DNA of 64,000 nt from contig NZ_BBJH01000017.1 in the NCBI RefSeq assembly GCF_000739775.1, positions 31,118 to 95,117 of the forward strand, in the 5' to 3' direction. The DNA comes from Paraburkholderia heleia NBRC 101817 (lineage in GTDB: Bacteria; Pseudomonadota; Gammaproteobacteria; Burkholderiales; Burkholderiaceae). This document shows, piece by piece, positions 19,798 through 31,268 of this stretch. The notes under the pieces are model-generated. The model was not told the origin of the DNA, searched no databases, and saw only the letters and a list, made by a program, of their open reading frames with translations. The stretch's first letter is position 1. Every line of letters begins with the position of its first letter. Both the position numbers and the translations under genes were made by a program.

Positions 19798-21198
19798 ATG
19801 AGCAGCGTTGCAGATTCGACGCGCGGTGCGCAAAGCGCACCTTTCTTTTCCAAAGAGGCGACTGTCGCCCCGCCGGGCTTTTCGCGCTGGATGGTGCCGC
19901 CCGCAGCGCTGGCGGTGCATCTGTGCATCGGCCAGGCTTACGCGTTTTCCGTGTTCAACGCGCCGCTCACGAAGGTGATCGGCATTACGCAGTCCGCGCC
20001 CGATGACTGGTCGCTCACCACGCTTGGCTGGATTTTCTCGCTGGCCATCGTGTTTCTCGGCCTTTCCGCCGCGTTTGGCGGCAAGTGGCTCGAACGCGTG
20101 GGTCCGCGCCGCACGATGTTCACCGCCGCGTGCTGCTTCGGCGGCGGTTTCCTCGTTTCGGCGCTCGGCGTGTATCTGCATCAGATCGCGCTGCTCTATC
20201 TCGGCTACGGCGTGATCGGCGGCATCGGCCTCGGGCTCGGCTACGTCTCGCCGGTTTCGACGCTGATCCGCTGGTTCCCCGACCGCCGCGGCATGGCGAC
20301 GGGCCTTGCGATCATGGGCTTCGGCGGCGGCGCGATGATCGCCGCACCGCTGTCTGTCATGCTGATGAAGCATTTCGCGAGCGACACGAGCGTGGGTGTC
20401 GCCCAGACCTTCGTGGTGCTCGGCGTGGCGTACTTCATCTCGATGACGATCGGGGCCATCACCATCCGCGTGCCCGCGCCGGACTGGAAGCCCGCAGGCT
20501 GGACGCCGCCCGTGGTGGCGAAGAAGCTCGTGTCGAACCAGCACGTGCATATCGACCAGGCGCTCAAGACGCCGCAGTTCTACCTGATCTGGCTCGTGCT
20601 GTTCCTCAACGTGACGGCCGGCATCGGCATTCTGGGCCAGGCCTCGGTCATGATCCAGGAGAGCTTCAAGGACACCGTGAGCGCAGGCGCGGCGGCGGGC
20701 TTCGTCGGCCTGCTCTCGCTCTTCAACATGGGCGGGCGCTTCGTGTGGGCTTCGGCTTCCGACTGGGTGGGCCGCAAGAACACCTACTTCATCTTCTTCG
20801 TGTTCGGTGCGGTGCTCTATTACGCGGTGCCGCAGTTCGCGCAGAGCGGCAACATCGTGTTCTTCGTGCTCGCGTTCTGCCTGATTCTCTCGATGTACGG
20901 CGGTGGCTTCTCGACCGTGCCCGCGTATCTCGCGGACATGTTCGGCACGGCGTTCGTGGGCGGCATTCACGGCCGTCTGCTCACGGCGTGGGCCGCCGCA
21001 GGCGTGGCGGGCCCGGTGCTCGTGAACTACGTGCGTGCGTACCAGGTCGCGCACGGCGTGGCGAAGGCCGATGCGTACACGATGACCGTGCACATCATGG
21101 CTTCGCTGCTCGTGATCGGCTTCATCTGCAACCTGCTCGTGCGCCGCGTGGACGCGAAGCATCACATGAGCGAGACGCAACTCGCCGCCGGTAAATAA
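19798..21198 (+). CDS. MFS transporter, oxalate/formate antiporter (OFA) family
   Basis: Twelve-helix carrier of 466 residues. It opens with a soluble tail and then HLCIGQAYAFSVFNAPLTKVIGI, the OFA-family entry; GPRRTMF follows helix 2 and SDWVGRKNTYF the loop after helix 8. OFA carriers exchange oxalate, formate or other monocarboxylates, but no oxalate-degrading genes lie nearby, so the substrate is open. The ATG at 19798 follows CGGGAG. A 42-residue membrane gene follows 13 bp downstream. Confidence 0.87.
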   Translation: MSSVADSTRGAQSAPFFSKEATVAPPGFSRWMVPPAALAVHLCIGQAYAFSVFNAPLTKVIGITQSAPDDWSLTTLGWIFSLAIVFLGLSAAFGGKWLERVGPRRTMFTAACCFGGGFLVSALGVYLHQIALLYLGYGVIGGIGLGLGYVSPVSTLIRWFPDRRGMATGLAIMGFGGGAMIAAPLSVMLMKHFASDTSVGVAQTFVVLGVAYFISMTIGAITIRVPAPDWKPAGWTPPVVAKKLVSNQHVHIDQALKTPQFYLIWLVLFLNVTAGIGILGQASVMIQESFKDTVSAGAAAGFVGLLSLFNMGGRFVWASASDWVGRKNTYFIFFVFGAVLYYAVPQFAQSGNIVFFVLAFCLILSMYGGGFSTVPAYLADMFGTAFVGGIHGRLLTAWAAAGVAGPVLVNYVRAYQVAHGVAKADAYTMTVHIMASLLVIGFICNLLVRRVDAKHHMSETQLAAGK

Positions 21199-21211
21199 GG
21201 AGGAATGCGCA

Positions 21212-21340
21212 ATGACGACTCAAGCCGCCCCGAAATCTTCGAACAAGGTGCTGATGGCGATCTTCTGGCTCTACGTGCTGGTGCCGCTCGCGTGGGGCGT
21301 GACCAACACGCTCACGCAGGCGATGAAGCTGTTCGGCTGA
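21212..21340 (+). CDS. MFS transporter small partner protein, 42 residues
   Basis: One membrane helix (VLMAIFWLYVLVPLAWGVTNTL, about 13-33) in a 42-residue protein. It starts at ATG 21212 with a strong AAGGAGG eight bases before, and it is 13 bp after the OFA-type carrier. Such single-helix proteins commonly follow OFA-family carrier genes and are annotated as small subunits; this identity is from context and size. Confidence 0.75.
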   Translation: MTTQAAPKSSNKVLMAIFWLYVLVPLAWGVTNTLTQAMKLFG

Positions 21341-21398
21341 TGCCGTGACGCTCGAGTGAGGCGAGGCGGCGCGAGCCGCCCGCCAGAAACAACGTATT

Positions 21399-21436
21399 GC
21401 GGGCCGCCGGCGTGAGTCGCGGCCCGCCGTTTTTTG
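21399..21436 (+). terminator. Terminator after the OFA carrier operon
   Basis: GCGGGCCGC (21399-21407) pairs with GCGGCCCGC (21419-21427), a 9-bp perfect stem, followed by CGTTTTTT. Confidence 0.88.
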
Positions 21437-21525
21437 GGGGCCGCACGGGCGCGAGCGGGAACGGCGGCGCAGGGCGGAGCAGGACGCTCGTTCGCCTCAC
21501 GCGTGATGGCGGCCGCGAAGCGGCC

Positions 21526-22548
21526 TCAGACATCGCACGTCGATCCCGCTCCCGCTGCCTGTTCCCGCGCGGCTTTTGCGCCTTCCACCTGCAGAATGGT
21601 CGGCAGCGAGACGCCGTTCTTCGCCGCCGTGACCTCGGCGAGGATCGACACCGCGATTTCCGGCGGCGTGCGGCTGCCGATGTAGATGCCCACCGGCCCG
21701 TGCAGCCGCGCGAGTTCCGTCGCGCTCAGGTCGAACTCCTTGAGCCGCTCGCGCCGCGCCGCGTTGTTGCGCCGCGAGCCCAGCGCGCCCACGTAGAACG
21801 CCGGCGTCTTGAGCGCTTCCATCAGCGCGAGGTCGTCGAGCTTGGGGTCGTGCGTGAGCGCGATCACGGCGCAGCGTTCGTCGAGCTTCATGTCGAGCAC
21901 CGTGTCGTCGGGCATGGTGCGCACGAGCGCCGTGCCGGGCACGTCCCAGGTGTCGGTATATTCCTCGCGCGGGTCGCACACGGTCACCTGGTAATCGAGC
22001 CCCACCGCGATCTGGCAGAGATAGCGCGAGAGCTGCCCCGCGCCGATCACCAGCATGCGGTAGCGCGGCCCGTGAATCGTGAGCAGGCGCGCGTCGTCGA
22101 AGTCCACGCCATCGGTCGCTTTCGCGGGGCCGAGCGTGGCACGGCCGGTCGCCATGTCGAGTGTGCGTGCCACGAGTTCGCCGCGCTCGACGGTTTCGAG
22201 CAGGTCGCGAATGCCCGAGGCCTCGGAGAGCGGTTCGAGCACGAGCTGGATCGTGCCGCCGCATGGCAGTCCGAAGCGATGCGCCTCTTCCGCCGTGATG
22301 CCGTACTTGACGGCTTCGGGCTTCGCGATCGTCACGCCTTCGCGGCGCACGCGCTCGATGAGATCGTCCTCGATGCAGCCGCCCGACACGGAGCCGACCA
22401 CGAGGCCGTCGCCGCGCACCACGAGCATCGCGCCTTCGGGACGCGGCGACGAGCCCCACGTTTTCACCACTGTCACCAGCAGCGCGCGGTGCCCTGCGTC
22501 GAGCCAGCGCACGCTGGATTTCAGGACTTCGAGATCCACGCTGTCCAT
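21526..22548 (-). CDS. XdhC/CoxF-type molybdenum cofactor maturation protein
   Basis: Cytoplasmic chaperone that handles molybdenum cofactor for xanthine dehydrogenase-family enzymes; 340 residues. The XdhC N-terminal block is clear (TVVKTWGSSPRPEGAML, GSVSGGCIEDDL), and a Rossmann-like half follows (MLVIGAGQLSRYL ... VTVCDPREEY), ending with GVGS-type ALGSRRNNAARRERL. The ATG at 22548 follows GAGGAAACGATC and overlaps the end of the CoxG gene by 28 bp. It is the last gene of the cox-like operon and presumably loads cofactor into the CoxL-like subunit. Confidence 0.9.
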   Translation of the reverse strand: MDSVDLEVLKSSVRWLDAGHRALLVTVVKTWGSSPRPEGAMLVVRGDGLVVGSVSGGCIEDDLIERVRREGVTIAKPEAVKYGITAEEAHRFGLPCGGTIQLVLEPLSEASGIRDLLETVERGELVARTLDMATGRATLGPAKATDGVDFDDARLLTIHGPRYRMLVIGAGQLSRYLCQIAVGLDYQVTVCDPREEYTDTWDVPGTALVRTMPDDTVLDMKLDERCAVIALTHDPKLDDLALMEALKTPAFYVGALGSRRNNAARRERLKEFDLSATELARLHGPVGIYIGSRTPPEIAVSILAEVTAAKNGVSLPTILQVEGAKAAREQAAGAGSTCDV

Positions 22549-23093
22549 GATCGTTTCCTCTTCGGTGTTTCCTCTGCGCTTTCGGCTTGCGGCTCGCCTT
22601 CTGCGTCGCTTGCGGCCGGTTGTGCCGCCTCGTCGGTATTTTGCTGCGCGCCGCCACCCAGCTGTTCCCCAAAACGCCTGAAAAACTCGCCGGCGATCTT
22701 GCGCGCCGCGCCGTCCACGAGCCGCGAGCCGATCTGCGCGAGCTTGCCGCCCACCTGGGCGTTCGCAGTGTACGTGAGCGTGGTCGATTCGTCGCCGGCG
22801 GCTGCGAGCTTCACGTGCGCGTCGCCCTTGCCGAAGCCCGCTGCGCCGCCCTGGCCCTCGAAGACGATCGTGTAGCTGTTCGGGGCGTCGATATCGGCGA
22901 GTTGCATGCGGCCCTTGAAGCGCGCCTTCACCGGACCCACCGCGGCGGTCAGCGCGACGGCGTAGGCGTTCTCGCCGTCGGCTTCGATGCTTTCGCAGCC
23001 CGGTATGCACGCCTTGAGGATCGCCGTGTCGTTGAGCGCTTCCCAGGCGCGCTGTTGCGGCACGGGCAGCGTATGGCTTTCGGTCAGCTCCAT
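22521..23093 (-). CDS. CoxG family SRPBCC-domain protein
   Basis: 190 residues. The N-terminal 150 fit the CoxG/SRPBCC fold: LPVPQQRAWEALNDTAILKAC, then IPGCESIE, and GPVKARFKGRMQLAD, all usual in CoxG. The C-terminal 40 residues are charged, Gln/Glu-rich and likely disordered, ending KRKRSWTAWISKS. In Oligotropha CoxG helps anchor CO dehydrogenase to the membrane. The ATG at 23093 follows AAGGAG by seven bases. It overlaps the XdhC start by 28 bp. Confidence 0.88.
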   Translation of the reverse strand: MELTESHTLPVPQQRAWEALNDTAILKACIPGCESIEADGENAYAVALTAAVGPVKARFKGRMQLADIDAPNSYTIVFEGQGGAAGFGKGDAHVKLAAAGDESTTLTYTANAQVGGKLAQIGSRLVDGAARKIAGEFFRRFGEQLGGGAQQNTDEAAQPAASDAEGEPQAESAEETPKRKRSWTAWISKS

Positions 23094-23104
23094 CGTGTTT
23101 CTCC

Positions 23105-24409
23105 TTATGATGCTCGCGCCTGCATGCCGTGCAATGCGCGTGCCGCACGGGGCGCGTGCCCGCCCGGCGCGGTTTCGCACAGGCTGCGCGCGAACGCTTC
23201 GAGGCTGTCGAGATTGTGAACGGGGTAGTGCGCGTCGACGTGGGGCAGCATCGCCTGCACGCCGCGCGCCTTCGGCGCGAAATCGCGGTAACGCAAGAGC
23301 GGATTGAGCCAGATCACGCGATGTGCGAAGCGGTGCAGACGTGCCATCTCCTCGCTGAGCAGGCCGCACTCGTCGTGATCGAGCCCGTCGGTGACGATCA
23401 GCACCGTGGCGCGAGCGCCGAGCATGCGGCGCGCCCAGCGGCGGTTGAACTCCGCGAGCGTGGCGCCGATGCGCGTGCCGCCGGACCAGTCCGCGACCTG
23501 GGTGGCAAGCTGTGCGAGCGCGACGTCGGGGTCGCGTTCGCGCAGCGCACGCGTGGCGTGCGTCAGGCGCGTGCCGAACAGGAACACCTGCAGGCGTTCG
23601 CGCGATTGCAGCAACGCGTGGCAGAAGTAGAGCACCGCGCGCGAGTAGCTGCTCATCGAGCCGGAAATGTCGAGCAGCAGCACGAGCGGCAGCTTGCGTT
23701 CCACGGGCGCGCGATATTTCCATACGGTCCAGTCGCCGCCCGCGCGCACCGCGTGGCGCGCGCTCGCGCGCAGATCGGCGTGCGTGCCGCGCGACGATGC
23801 CTGCAGGCGCCGCGTGCGAACGGTTGCGAGCGGCAGGCGGCGCGCGCGGATCAGGTGGCGCAGCGTGCGCCATTCGTCGGCGGTGAGCGTGTCGAAGTCG
23901 CGCTGGCGCAGGCGTTCTTCGGCGCTGAACGTGGCGTGGGCGCGCAACTCGTGTTGTTCGTGCGAGGGCGGCGGCCTCGCGCCCGGAGGCTGGGCCGGAC
24001 GCGCCGCGAGCGCATCGGCGAGGCGGTTGTTGCGGCGCGGCGGCGGCACGCCGCCTTGCACCTTCGGCAGCAGGAGCGCGCGCAGCTTGCCTTCGAAATC
24101 CGGATCGCGCCAGAACAGCGCGAATGCGGCGTCGAAGATCTCGCGCTCGTCGGGTGCGCTCGTGAGGAGCGCGGCGAGCGCCGCGTGCACATCGTCGCGG
24201 CGGCCGAGGTCGATGTGGCGCAGCGCCTCGATCGCGTCGACGGCGCGCGAAGGCGACATCGGCAGGCCCGCGCCACGCAGCACGCGCACGAAATGCACGA
24301 CGTTGCGCGCGAATACGGGCGCGAGCGTGGGCATGGCGGCGGACGAGGCGGACGATGGAGTGCGGGTTCCGGGCGACAGGGACGATGAACCGGAGGGCAT
24401 CGTGCTCAC
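23105..24409 (-). CDS. VWA-domain protein, CoxE-like
   Basis: 434 residues, CoxE family. A long helical, basic N-terminal part is followed by a von Willebrand A domain with the metal-site motif DISGSMSSYS and a later VTDGLDHDECG. CoxE works with the MoxR ATPase CoxD to mature or insert metal into the active site of CO-dehydrogenase-type enzymes. It starts at GTG 24409, which overlaps the MoxR stop (GTGA, 24406-24409). An ATG three codons later is possible. Confidence 0.87.
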   Translation of the reverse strand: MSTMPSGSSSLSPGTRTPSSASSAAMPTLAPVFARNVVHFVRVLRGAGLPMSPSRAVDAIEALRHIDLGRRDDVHAALAALLTSAPDEREIFDAAFALFWRDPDFEGKLRALLLPKVQGGVPPPRRNNRLADALAARPAQPPGARPPPSHEQHELRAHATFSAEERLRQRDFDTLTADEWRTLRHLIRARRLPLATVRTRRLQASSRGTHADLRASARHAVRAGGDWTVWKYRAPVERKLPLVLLLDISGSMSSYSRAVLYFCHALLQSRERLQVFLFGTRLTHATRALRERDPDVALAQLATQVADWSGGTRIGATLAEFNRRWARRMLGARATVLIVTDGLDHDECGLLSEEMARLHRFAHRVIWLNPLLRYRDFAPKARGVQAMLPHVDAHYPVHNLDSLEAFARSLCETAPGGHAPRAARALHGMQARAS

Positions 24410-25293
24410 TCCGCGAGCGCGAGCGTTTGCGCGATGCGTTGTGCGTCGAGCTGCGCGAGGTCGTCCTGGTACTTCAGCAGCACGCCGAGCGTGTCCTGCA
24501 CCGACTGCGGATCGAGTTCCGTCACGGCGAGCGCGCTAAGCGCCCTGCACCAGTCGATCGTTTCCGCAATGCCGGGCGCCTTGAAGAGGTCCATCGTGCG
24601 CAACTGGTGCACGAAGGCCACGGCGCGATGCTGCAATGCCGGTGCGGTTTCCGGCGCGCGTGCGGCCACGATCGCGAGTTCGCGCGCGCGGTCCGGGTAG
24701 CCGAGCCATTGATAAAGACAGCGCCGCTTGAGCGCGTCGTGCACTTCGCGCGTGCGGTTCGACGTGATCACGACGAGCGGCGGCGTGCTCGCGCGCACGG
24801 TGCCGTATTCGGGAATCGATACCTGGAAGTCCGAAAGGAGTTCGAGCAGGAAGGCTTCGAACGGTTCGTCGGCGCGGTCGATTTCGTCGATCAGCAGCAC
24901 GCGGCGCGCGCCCGGGTTTTGCGGGTCGGGTTGCAGGGCCTGGAGCAGCGGGCGCTTGAGCAGAAATTCGTCGCGATAGAGCGTGTCGTTGCGCGGCTTT
25001 TCACCGGCGGCTTCGGCAAGCCGCAGCGCCATGATCTGGCGCGGATAGTCCCACTCGTAAAGCGCGCTCGCCGTGTCGAGCCCCTCGTAGCATTGCAGGC
25101 GCAGGAGCGTCGTGCCGAGCATGGCCGCGGCGGCCTTGGCCAGCTCGGTCTTGCCCACGCCCGGCTCGCCTTCGAGAAACAGCGGGCGTTCCATGCGCAG
25201 CGCAAGAAAGAGCGCCGTGGCGAGTTCGCGGCTCGCGAAATAGCCGCGCGCTTCGAGTTGTGCGAGCGTGTCGTCGATCGAGGCGGATTGCAT
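24406..25293 (-). CDS. MoxR family AAA ATPase, CoxD-like
   Basis: 295-residue AAA+ ATPase. Walker A is GEPGVGKT at 42-49, Walker B is LLIDEIDRADEPFE in the middle, and the sensor region carries TSNRTREV and LKRRCLYQW. In the cox system, CoxD is a chaperone-like ATPase needed to build the CuSMo site; its partner here is the downstream VWA protein. The ATG at 25293 (MQSASIDDT) is chosen; no good ribosome site is visible, and a TTG five codons upstream is the alternative. Confidence 0.9.
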   Translation of the reverse strand: MQSASIDDTLAQLEARGYFASRELATALFLALRMERPLFLEGEPGVGKTELAKAAAAMLGTTLLRLQCYEGLDTASALYEWDYPRQIMALRLAEAAGEKPRNDTLYRDEFLLKRPLLQALQPDPQNPGARRVLLIDEIDRADEPFEAFLLELLSDFQVSIPEYGTVRASTPPLVVITSNRTREVHDALKRRCLYQWLGYPDRARELAIVAARAPETAPALQHRAVAFVHQLRTMDLFKAPGIAETIDWCRALSALAVTELDPQSVQDTLGVLLKYQDDLAQLDAQRIAQTLALAE

Positions 25294-25370
25294 GCGGGAT
25301 TCTGGCAACGCGAATCAAAGGCGGCGAGCGCTTCCCCGTCCAACTGGAAGCGCTCGCCCTCGGGACAAGC

Positions 25371-26168
25371 CTAGCCGTTGGCCTTCGCCACCGCGCGCGC
25401 CGCGAGCACCGGTATGAGGTGCGCGCGATAGGCCGCGCTCGCGTGCAGGTCGGTGTTGAGGTCGTCGGCGGGGAGCTTCACCGCGCGTGCGGCTTCGGGC
25501 GCGAAGTGCGTCTTCAGTGCGCTTTCGAGCGCGCCCGCGCGAAATACCGAAGGCCCGGCCCCCGTGACCGCCACACGCACCCCCCCACTGTACTTCGCGA
25601 CGAACACGCCTGCGAGCGCGAAGTGCGAGGCCGGATTGCGAAACTTCTCGTAGGCCGCGCGTTCGGGCACCTGGAATTCGACGGCTACGATCAGCTCGTC
25701 GGGCGCTAGCGCCGTTTCGTACATGCCGAGGAAGAAGTCGTCCGCCGCGATGCGCCGCCGGTCCGTCACCACCGTCGCGTTCAGCGCGAGCACCGCCGCC
25801 GGATAGTCGGCGGCCGGATCGTCGTTGGCGAGCGAGCCGCCCAGCGTGCCGAGCGCGCGCACCTGGCGGTCGCCGATCATGCCCGCGAGGTCCGCGAGCG
25901 CCGGCAGCGTGTTGCGGATCTGCGCGTTTTCGGCGACATCGGCATGGCACACGGCCGCGCCCACCTTCACCACCTGGCCGTCCACCTGAACGGCTTTCAG
26001 CTCGGGTATGCGCGTCACGTCCACGAGCGTGGTGGGCTGGGCGAGCCGCAGCTTCATCGCCGCGAGCAGGCTCTGGCCGCCGCCCAGGAATTTGGCGTCG
26101 GCGTCCGCCGCGAGGGCTTTCACGGCGCCTTGCGCGTCGCTTGCGCGCTGATAGTCGAATGCGTACAT
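25371..26168 (-). CDS. coxM: Molybdenum hydroxylase medium (FAD) subunit, CoxM-like
   Basis: 265-residue FAD-binding subunit of a three-part molybdenum hydroxylase. The two flavin motifs are visible: GGGQSLL at 29-35 and TLGGSLANDDPAADYP at 108-123. It passes electrons from the CoxS iron-sulphur clusters to an acceptor. The ATG at 26168 lies 13 bp after the CoxL-like stop. The symbol follows operon type and does not imply CO oxidation. Confidence 0.92.
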   Translation of the reverse strand: MYAFDYQRASDAQGAVKALAADADAKFLGGGQSLLAAMKLRLAQPTTLVDVTRIPELKAVQVDGQVVKVGAAVCHADVAENAQIRNTLPALADLAGMIGDRQVRALGTLGGSLANDDPAADYPAAVLALNATVVTDRRRIAADDFFLGMYETALAPDELIVAVEFQVPERAAYEKFRNPASHFALAGVFVAKYSGGVRVAVTGAGPSVFRAGALESALKTHFAPEAARAVKLPADDLNTDLHASAAYRAHLIPVLAARAVAKANG

Positions 26169-26181
26169 GGAGCGCCTCCGC

Positions 26182-28572
<2,391 letters not shown>

Positions 28573-28586
28573 GGCGGCCTCCCGGT

Positions 28587-29084
28587 TCACGCGCTCGTGG
28601 CGGCAGCGGGGGCGCCTGCGCGCATTGCCTGCGCACCGGCGGCCACGGCCTTCACGATGTTGTGATAGCCCGTACAGCGGCAGAAGTTGCCGTCGAGGCC
28701 TTCGCGAATCTCGCTTTCCGTGAGGTCGGGGTTGGCGGCGGCGAGCGCGGTCGCGCACATCACCATGCCGGGCGTACAGAAGCCGCATTGCAGGCCATGG
28801 CATTCGCGGAACGCGGCCTGCATGGGATGCAGCTCGCCATTTTTCGCGAGGCCTTCGATCGTCGTCACCGCCATGCCGTCGCACTGCACGGCGAGCTGGT
28901 TGCACGACTTGATGGCGCGGCCGTTCAGGTGGACGGTGCAGGCCCCGCATTGTGCCGTGTCGCAGCCGACGTGCGTGCCGGTGAGACGCTGCTGTTCGCG
29001 CAGGAACTGGACGAGGAGCGTGTGAGGTTCGACCTCGGCGGTCACGGGCGCGCCGTTGACCGTGAGGCTAATACTGATCGCCAT
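28587..29084 (-). CDS. coxS: Molybdenum hydroxylase small [2Fe-2S] subunit, CoxS-like
   Basis: 165 residues with two [2Fe-2S] clusters. Cys41, 46, 49 and 61 (GCDTAQCGAC and KSC) form the plant-type cluster; Cys100, 103, 135 and 137 (CGFCTPG and CRCTGY) form the second. First gene of the operon S-L-M-MoxR-VWA-G-XdhC, 14 bp upstream of coxL. The ATG at 29084 (MAISISLTVNG) follows GGAG. Electrons go from molybdopterin through these clusters to the CoxM flavin. Confidence 0.94.
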   Translation of the reverse strand: MAISISLTVNGAPVTAEVEPHTLLVQFLREQQRLTGTHVGCDTAQCGACTVHLNGRAIKSCNQLAVQCDGMAVTTIEGLAKNGELHPMQAAFRECHGLQCGFCTPGMVMCATALAAANPDLTESEIREGLDGNFCRCTGYHNIVKAVAAGAQAMRAGAPAAATSA

Positions 29085-29547
29085 GGATGTGTCTCCAATG
29101 TCGACCGGAGCACGGCGCTGCGTGTGGCTCCGGTCCCATGCCAGATGATGGGATAGAGACCTGCCTGGGCCCGTTCTTCTTTGCACTGAATCGACCGCCC
29201 TGACCGCCCGCAGGATAACTCGCCCCTCCAGCGCATTGCGCCTCTTCGCGCGCGCAACTCAGGGCGCCTCGCCAACCACGCGGGGCGCTTCGGGCGGATC
29301 GAACCAATACGGGTGGAGCGGAATCTGGGTCCGGCTGGTGCCTTGCTGTTCAGTGAAGCCTGGGGTGACGCCCGGACAGTAAAGCACAATTTGCCGAATT
29401 TCGCTGCGCGGGTTTTACCTTCCAGAATGCCTGCAGCGTGCGAAAAGCAACGGCCCGCCCCGATGACTCGGGGCGGGCCGTTGCGTTGCGGTGCAACGAT
29501 AGAACGCGATCCCGGCGCAAGCGAAGCGCCGCGGGATCACGCGCGCA
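29085..29547. other. 463-bp gap with cox operon promoter side and permease terminator
   Basis: Holds the upstream region of coxS and, at its left-to-right far end, the terminator of the minus-strand permease. No gene seen. Confidence 0.45.
29441..29484 (-). terminator. Terminator of the APC permease gene
   Basis: A perfect 17-bp inverted repeat, 29447-29463 with 29468-29484, loop of four bases. Read on the minus strand it is followed by TTTTCGC, so it ends the permease transcript before the cox promoter. Confidence 0.85.
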
Positions 29548-30966
29548 TCAACTGTGATGCACGCGCTCGTGCGGTGCGTGCGCGAGACGCGAATGGCGGC
29601 GCGAGTAGCCGAAGTAGACGATGAGGCCGAACGCGGTCCAGACGAGGAACGCGATCCACGTGAGCGGCTGGAGGTTGATCATGAGGAACAGGCACGAAGC
29701 CACCGCGAGAACCGGCACCACGGGCACGCCCGGGCAGCGGAACGCGCGCGGCAGGTGCGGGTGCGTACGGCGCAGCACGAGCACGGCGATCGACACCATC
29801 GAGAAGGCCGCGAGCGTGCCGATGTTGATGAGTTCGGCGAGCACGTTCAGCGGCACGAGCGCGCCGATCAGGCCAAAGAAAATGCCGACGAGCCAGGTCG
29901 TGAAGAACGGCGTGGCGAAGCGCGGATGCACCTTCGAGAGTCTGGCGGGCAAGAGACCGTCGCGCGACATCGCGTAGATGATGCGGGTCTGGCCGTAGCT
30001 CATCACGAGGATCACGGTGAGCATGCCGAGCACGGCGCCCAGATCGATGAAGCCCGCGACCCAGTTTTCGCCCGCCACCTGGAGCGCGAACGAAACCGGG
30101 TGGCCGATATGGGCGAAGCGCGGCGAGGGCACGATGCCGGTCACGACCGCCGCCACGGCGACGTAGAGCACCGCGCACACGGCGAGCGAGGCGATGATGC
30201 CGATGGGCAGGTCGCGCCTGGGGTTCTTCACTTCCTCGGCGGCGGAAGACACCGAGTCGAAGCCGATGAACGCGAAGAACATCACGGCCGCGGCGCCGAA
30301 CACGCCGCGCCAGCCGTTGGGCATGAACGGATGCCAGTTCGCCGGGGTGACATGGAACACGCCCACGGCGATCACGAGCAGCACCACGGTCACCTTGATC
30401 GCCACCATGATGTTGTTGATGCGCGTGGATTCGCGCACGCCCACGGAAAGCAGCGCCGTGATCGCCATCATCACGAGGAAGGCGGGCAGATTGAAGAGCG
30501 TGTGCACGCCGGGGACGGCGCCGGGCGCCGCCGAGAGCGCGGCGGGCAGCGTGAGGCCGAAGCCGGAAAGCAGCGACTGCAGGTAGCCCGACCAGCCAAC
30601 CGAGACCGCGGAAGTGGCGAGCCCGTACTCGAGCATCAGGTCCCAGCCGATCACCCACGCGGCCAGTTCGCCGAGCGTGGCATACGAATAGGTGTAGATC
30701 GAGCCGGCCACGGGAATGGTCGAGGCGAACTCGGCGTAGGCAAGCGCGGCGAAGCAGCAGGCCACCGCCGCGATCAGGAACGCGATCATGAGCGCCGGGC
30801 CGGCCTGTACCGCGCCCGTGCCGGTCAGCACGAAAATGCCGGTGCCGATGATCGCGCCGATGCCGAGAAAGGTGAGGTCGAGTGCGCCGAGTGCTTTTTT
30901 CAGGCCGGCGCCCTGGGCGCTCGCCTGCAACATGTGCTCGACGTTCTTCTTGCGAAAGAGGGACAT
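29548..30966 (-). CDS. APC family amino acid permease
   Basis: Inner-membrane amino acid carrier of 472 residues with about twelve helices, near the cationic amino acid transporter (YhdG-like) branch. The family start is clear: LKKALGALDLTFLGIGAIIGTGIFVLTG, and GSIYTYSYATLGELAAWVIGWDL follows. A highly conserved FDSVSSAAEEVKNPRRDLP lies in the middle. Substrate not deducible. The ATG at 30966 follows GGAG at a slightly long spacing of 11. It is a single gene with its own terminator. Confidence 0.9.
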   Translation of the reverse strand: MSLFRKKNVEHMLQASAQGAGLKKALGALDLTFLGIGAIIGTGIFVLTGTGAVQAGPALMIAFLIAAVACCFAALAYAEFASTIPVAGSIYTYSYATLGELAAWVIGWDLMLEYGLATSAVSVGWSGYLQSLLSGFGLTLPAALSAAPGAVPGVHTLFNLPAFLVMMAITALLSVGVRESTRINNIMVAIKVTVVLLVIAVGVFHVTPANWHPFMPNGWRGVFGAAAVMFFAFIGFDSVSSAAEEVKNPRRDLPIGIIASLAVCAVLYVAVAAVVTGIVPSPRFAHIGHPVSFALQVAGENWVAGFIDLGAVLGMLTVILVMSYGQTRIIYAMSRDGLLPARLSKVHPRFATPFFTTWLVGIFFGLIGALVPLNVLAELINIGTLAAFSMVSIAVLVLRRTHPHLPRAFRCPGVPVVPVLAVASCLFLMINLQPLTWIAFLVWTAFGLIVYFGYSRRHSRLAHAPHERVHHS

Positions 30967-31268
30967 TTGGCGGGGAACTCCACGTAAAACGCGCGAAGGC
31001 GGGCTGCCGCAGCCGTGGTTGACCCACGTCCGCCTGCGCCGGCTTCGCGTGCCGGATGTCTTTGGGGGAAACCCTAAATTTTAGCGGAAGTCGCGCGCGA
31101 GACCGCTCGAGCAGGGTCGGCAACACGCGTTTGACGCGGACGATTCCGCCGCAATCCGGCACGCCCGAGCGCGATCCTTGCCGGGACCCGCACAAACGGC
31201 GCAATTCATTTCCGGATCGACGTTTTGTGGCGAGAAGGCCGCCTTGATGCCGCAGGGGCGCCGCAATC
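30967..31268. other. 302-bp gap between permease and response regulator
   Basis: Both neighbours read on the minus strand. It holds the permease promoter and the end of the two-component transcript. No gene or clear terminator hairpin seen. Confidence 0.4.
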
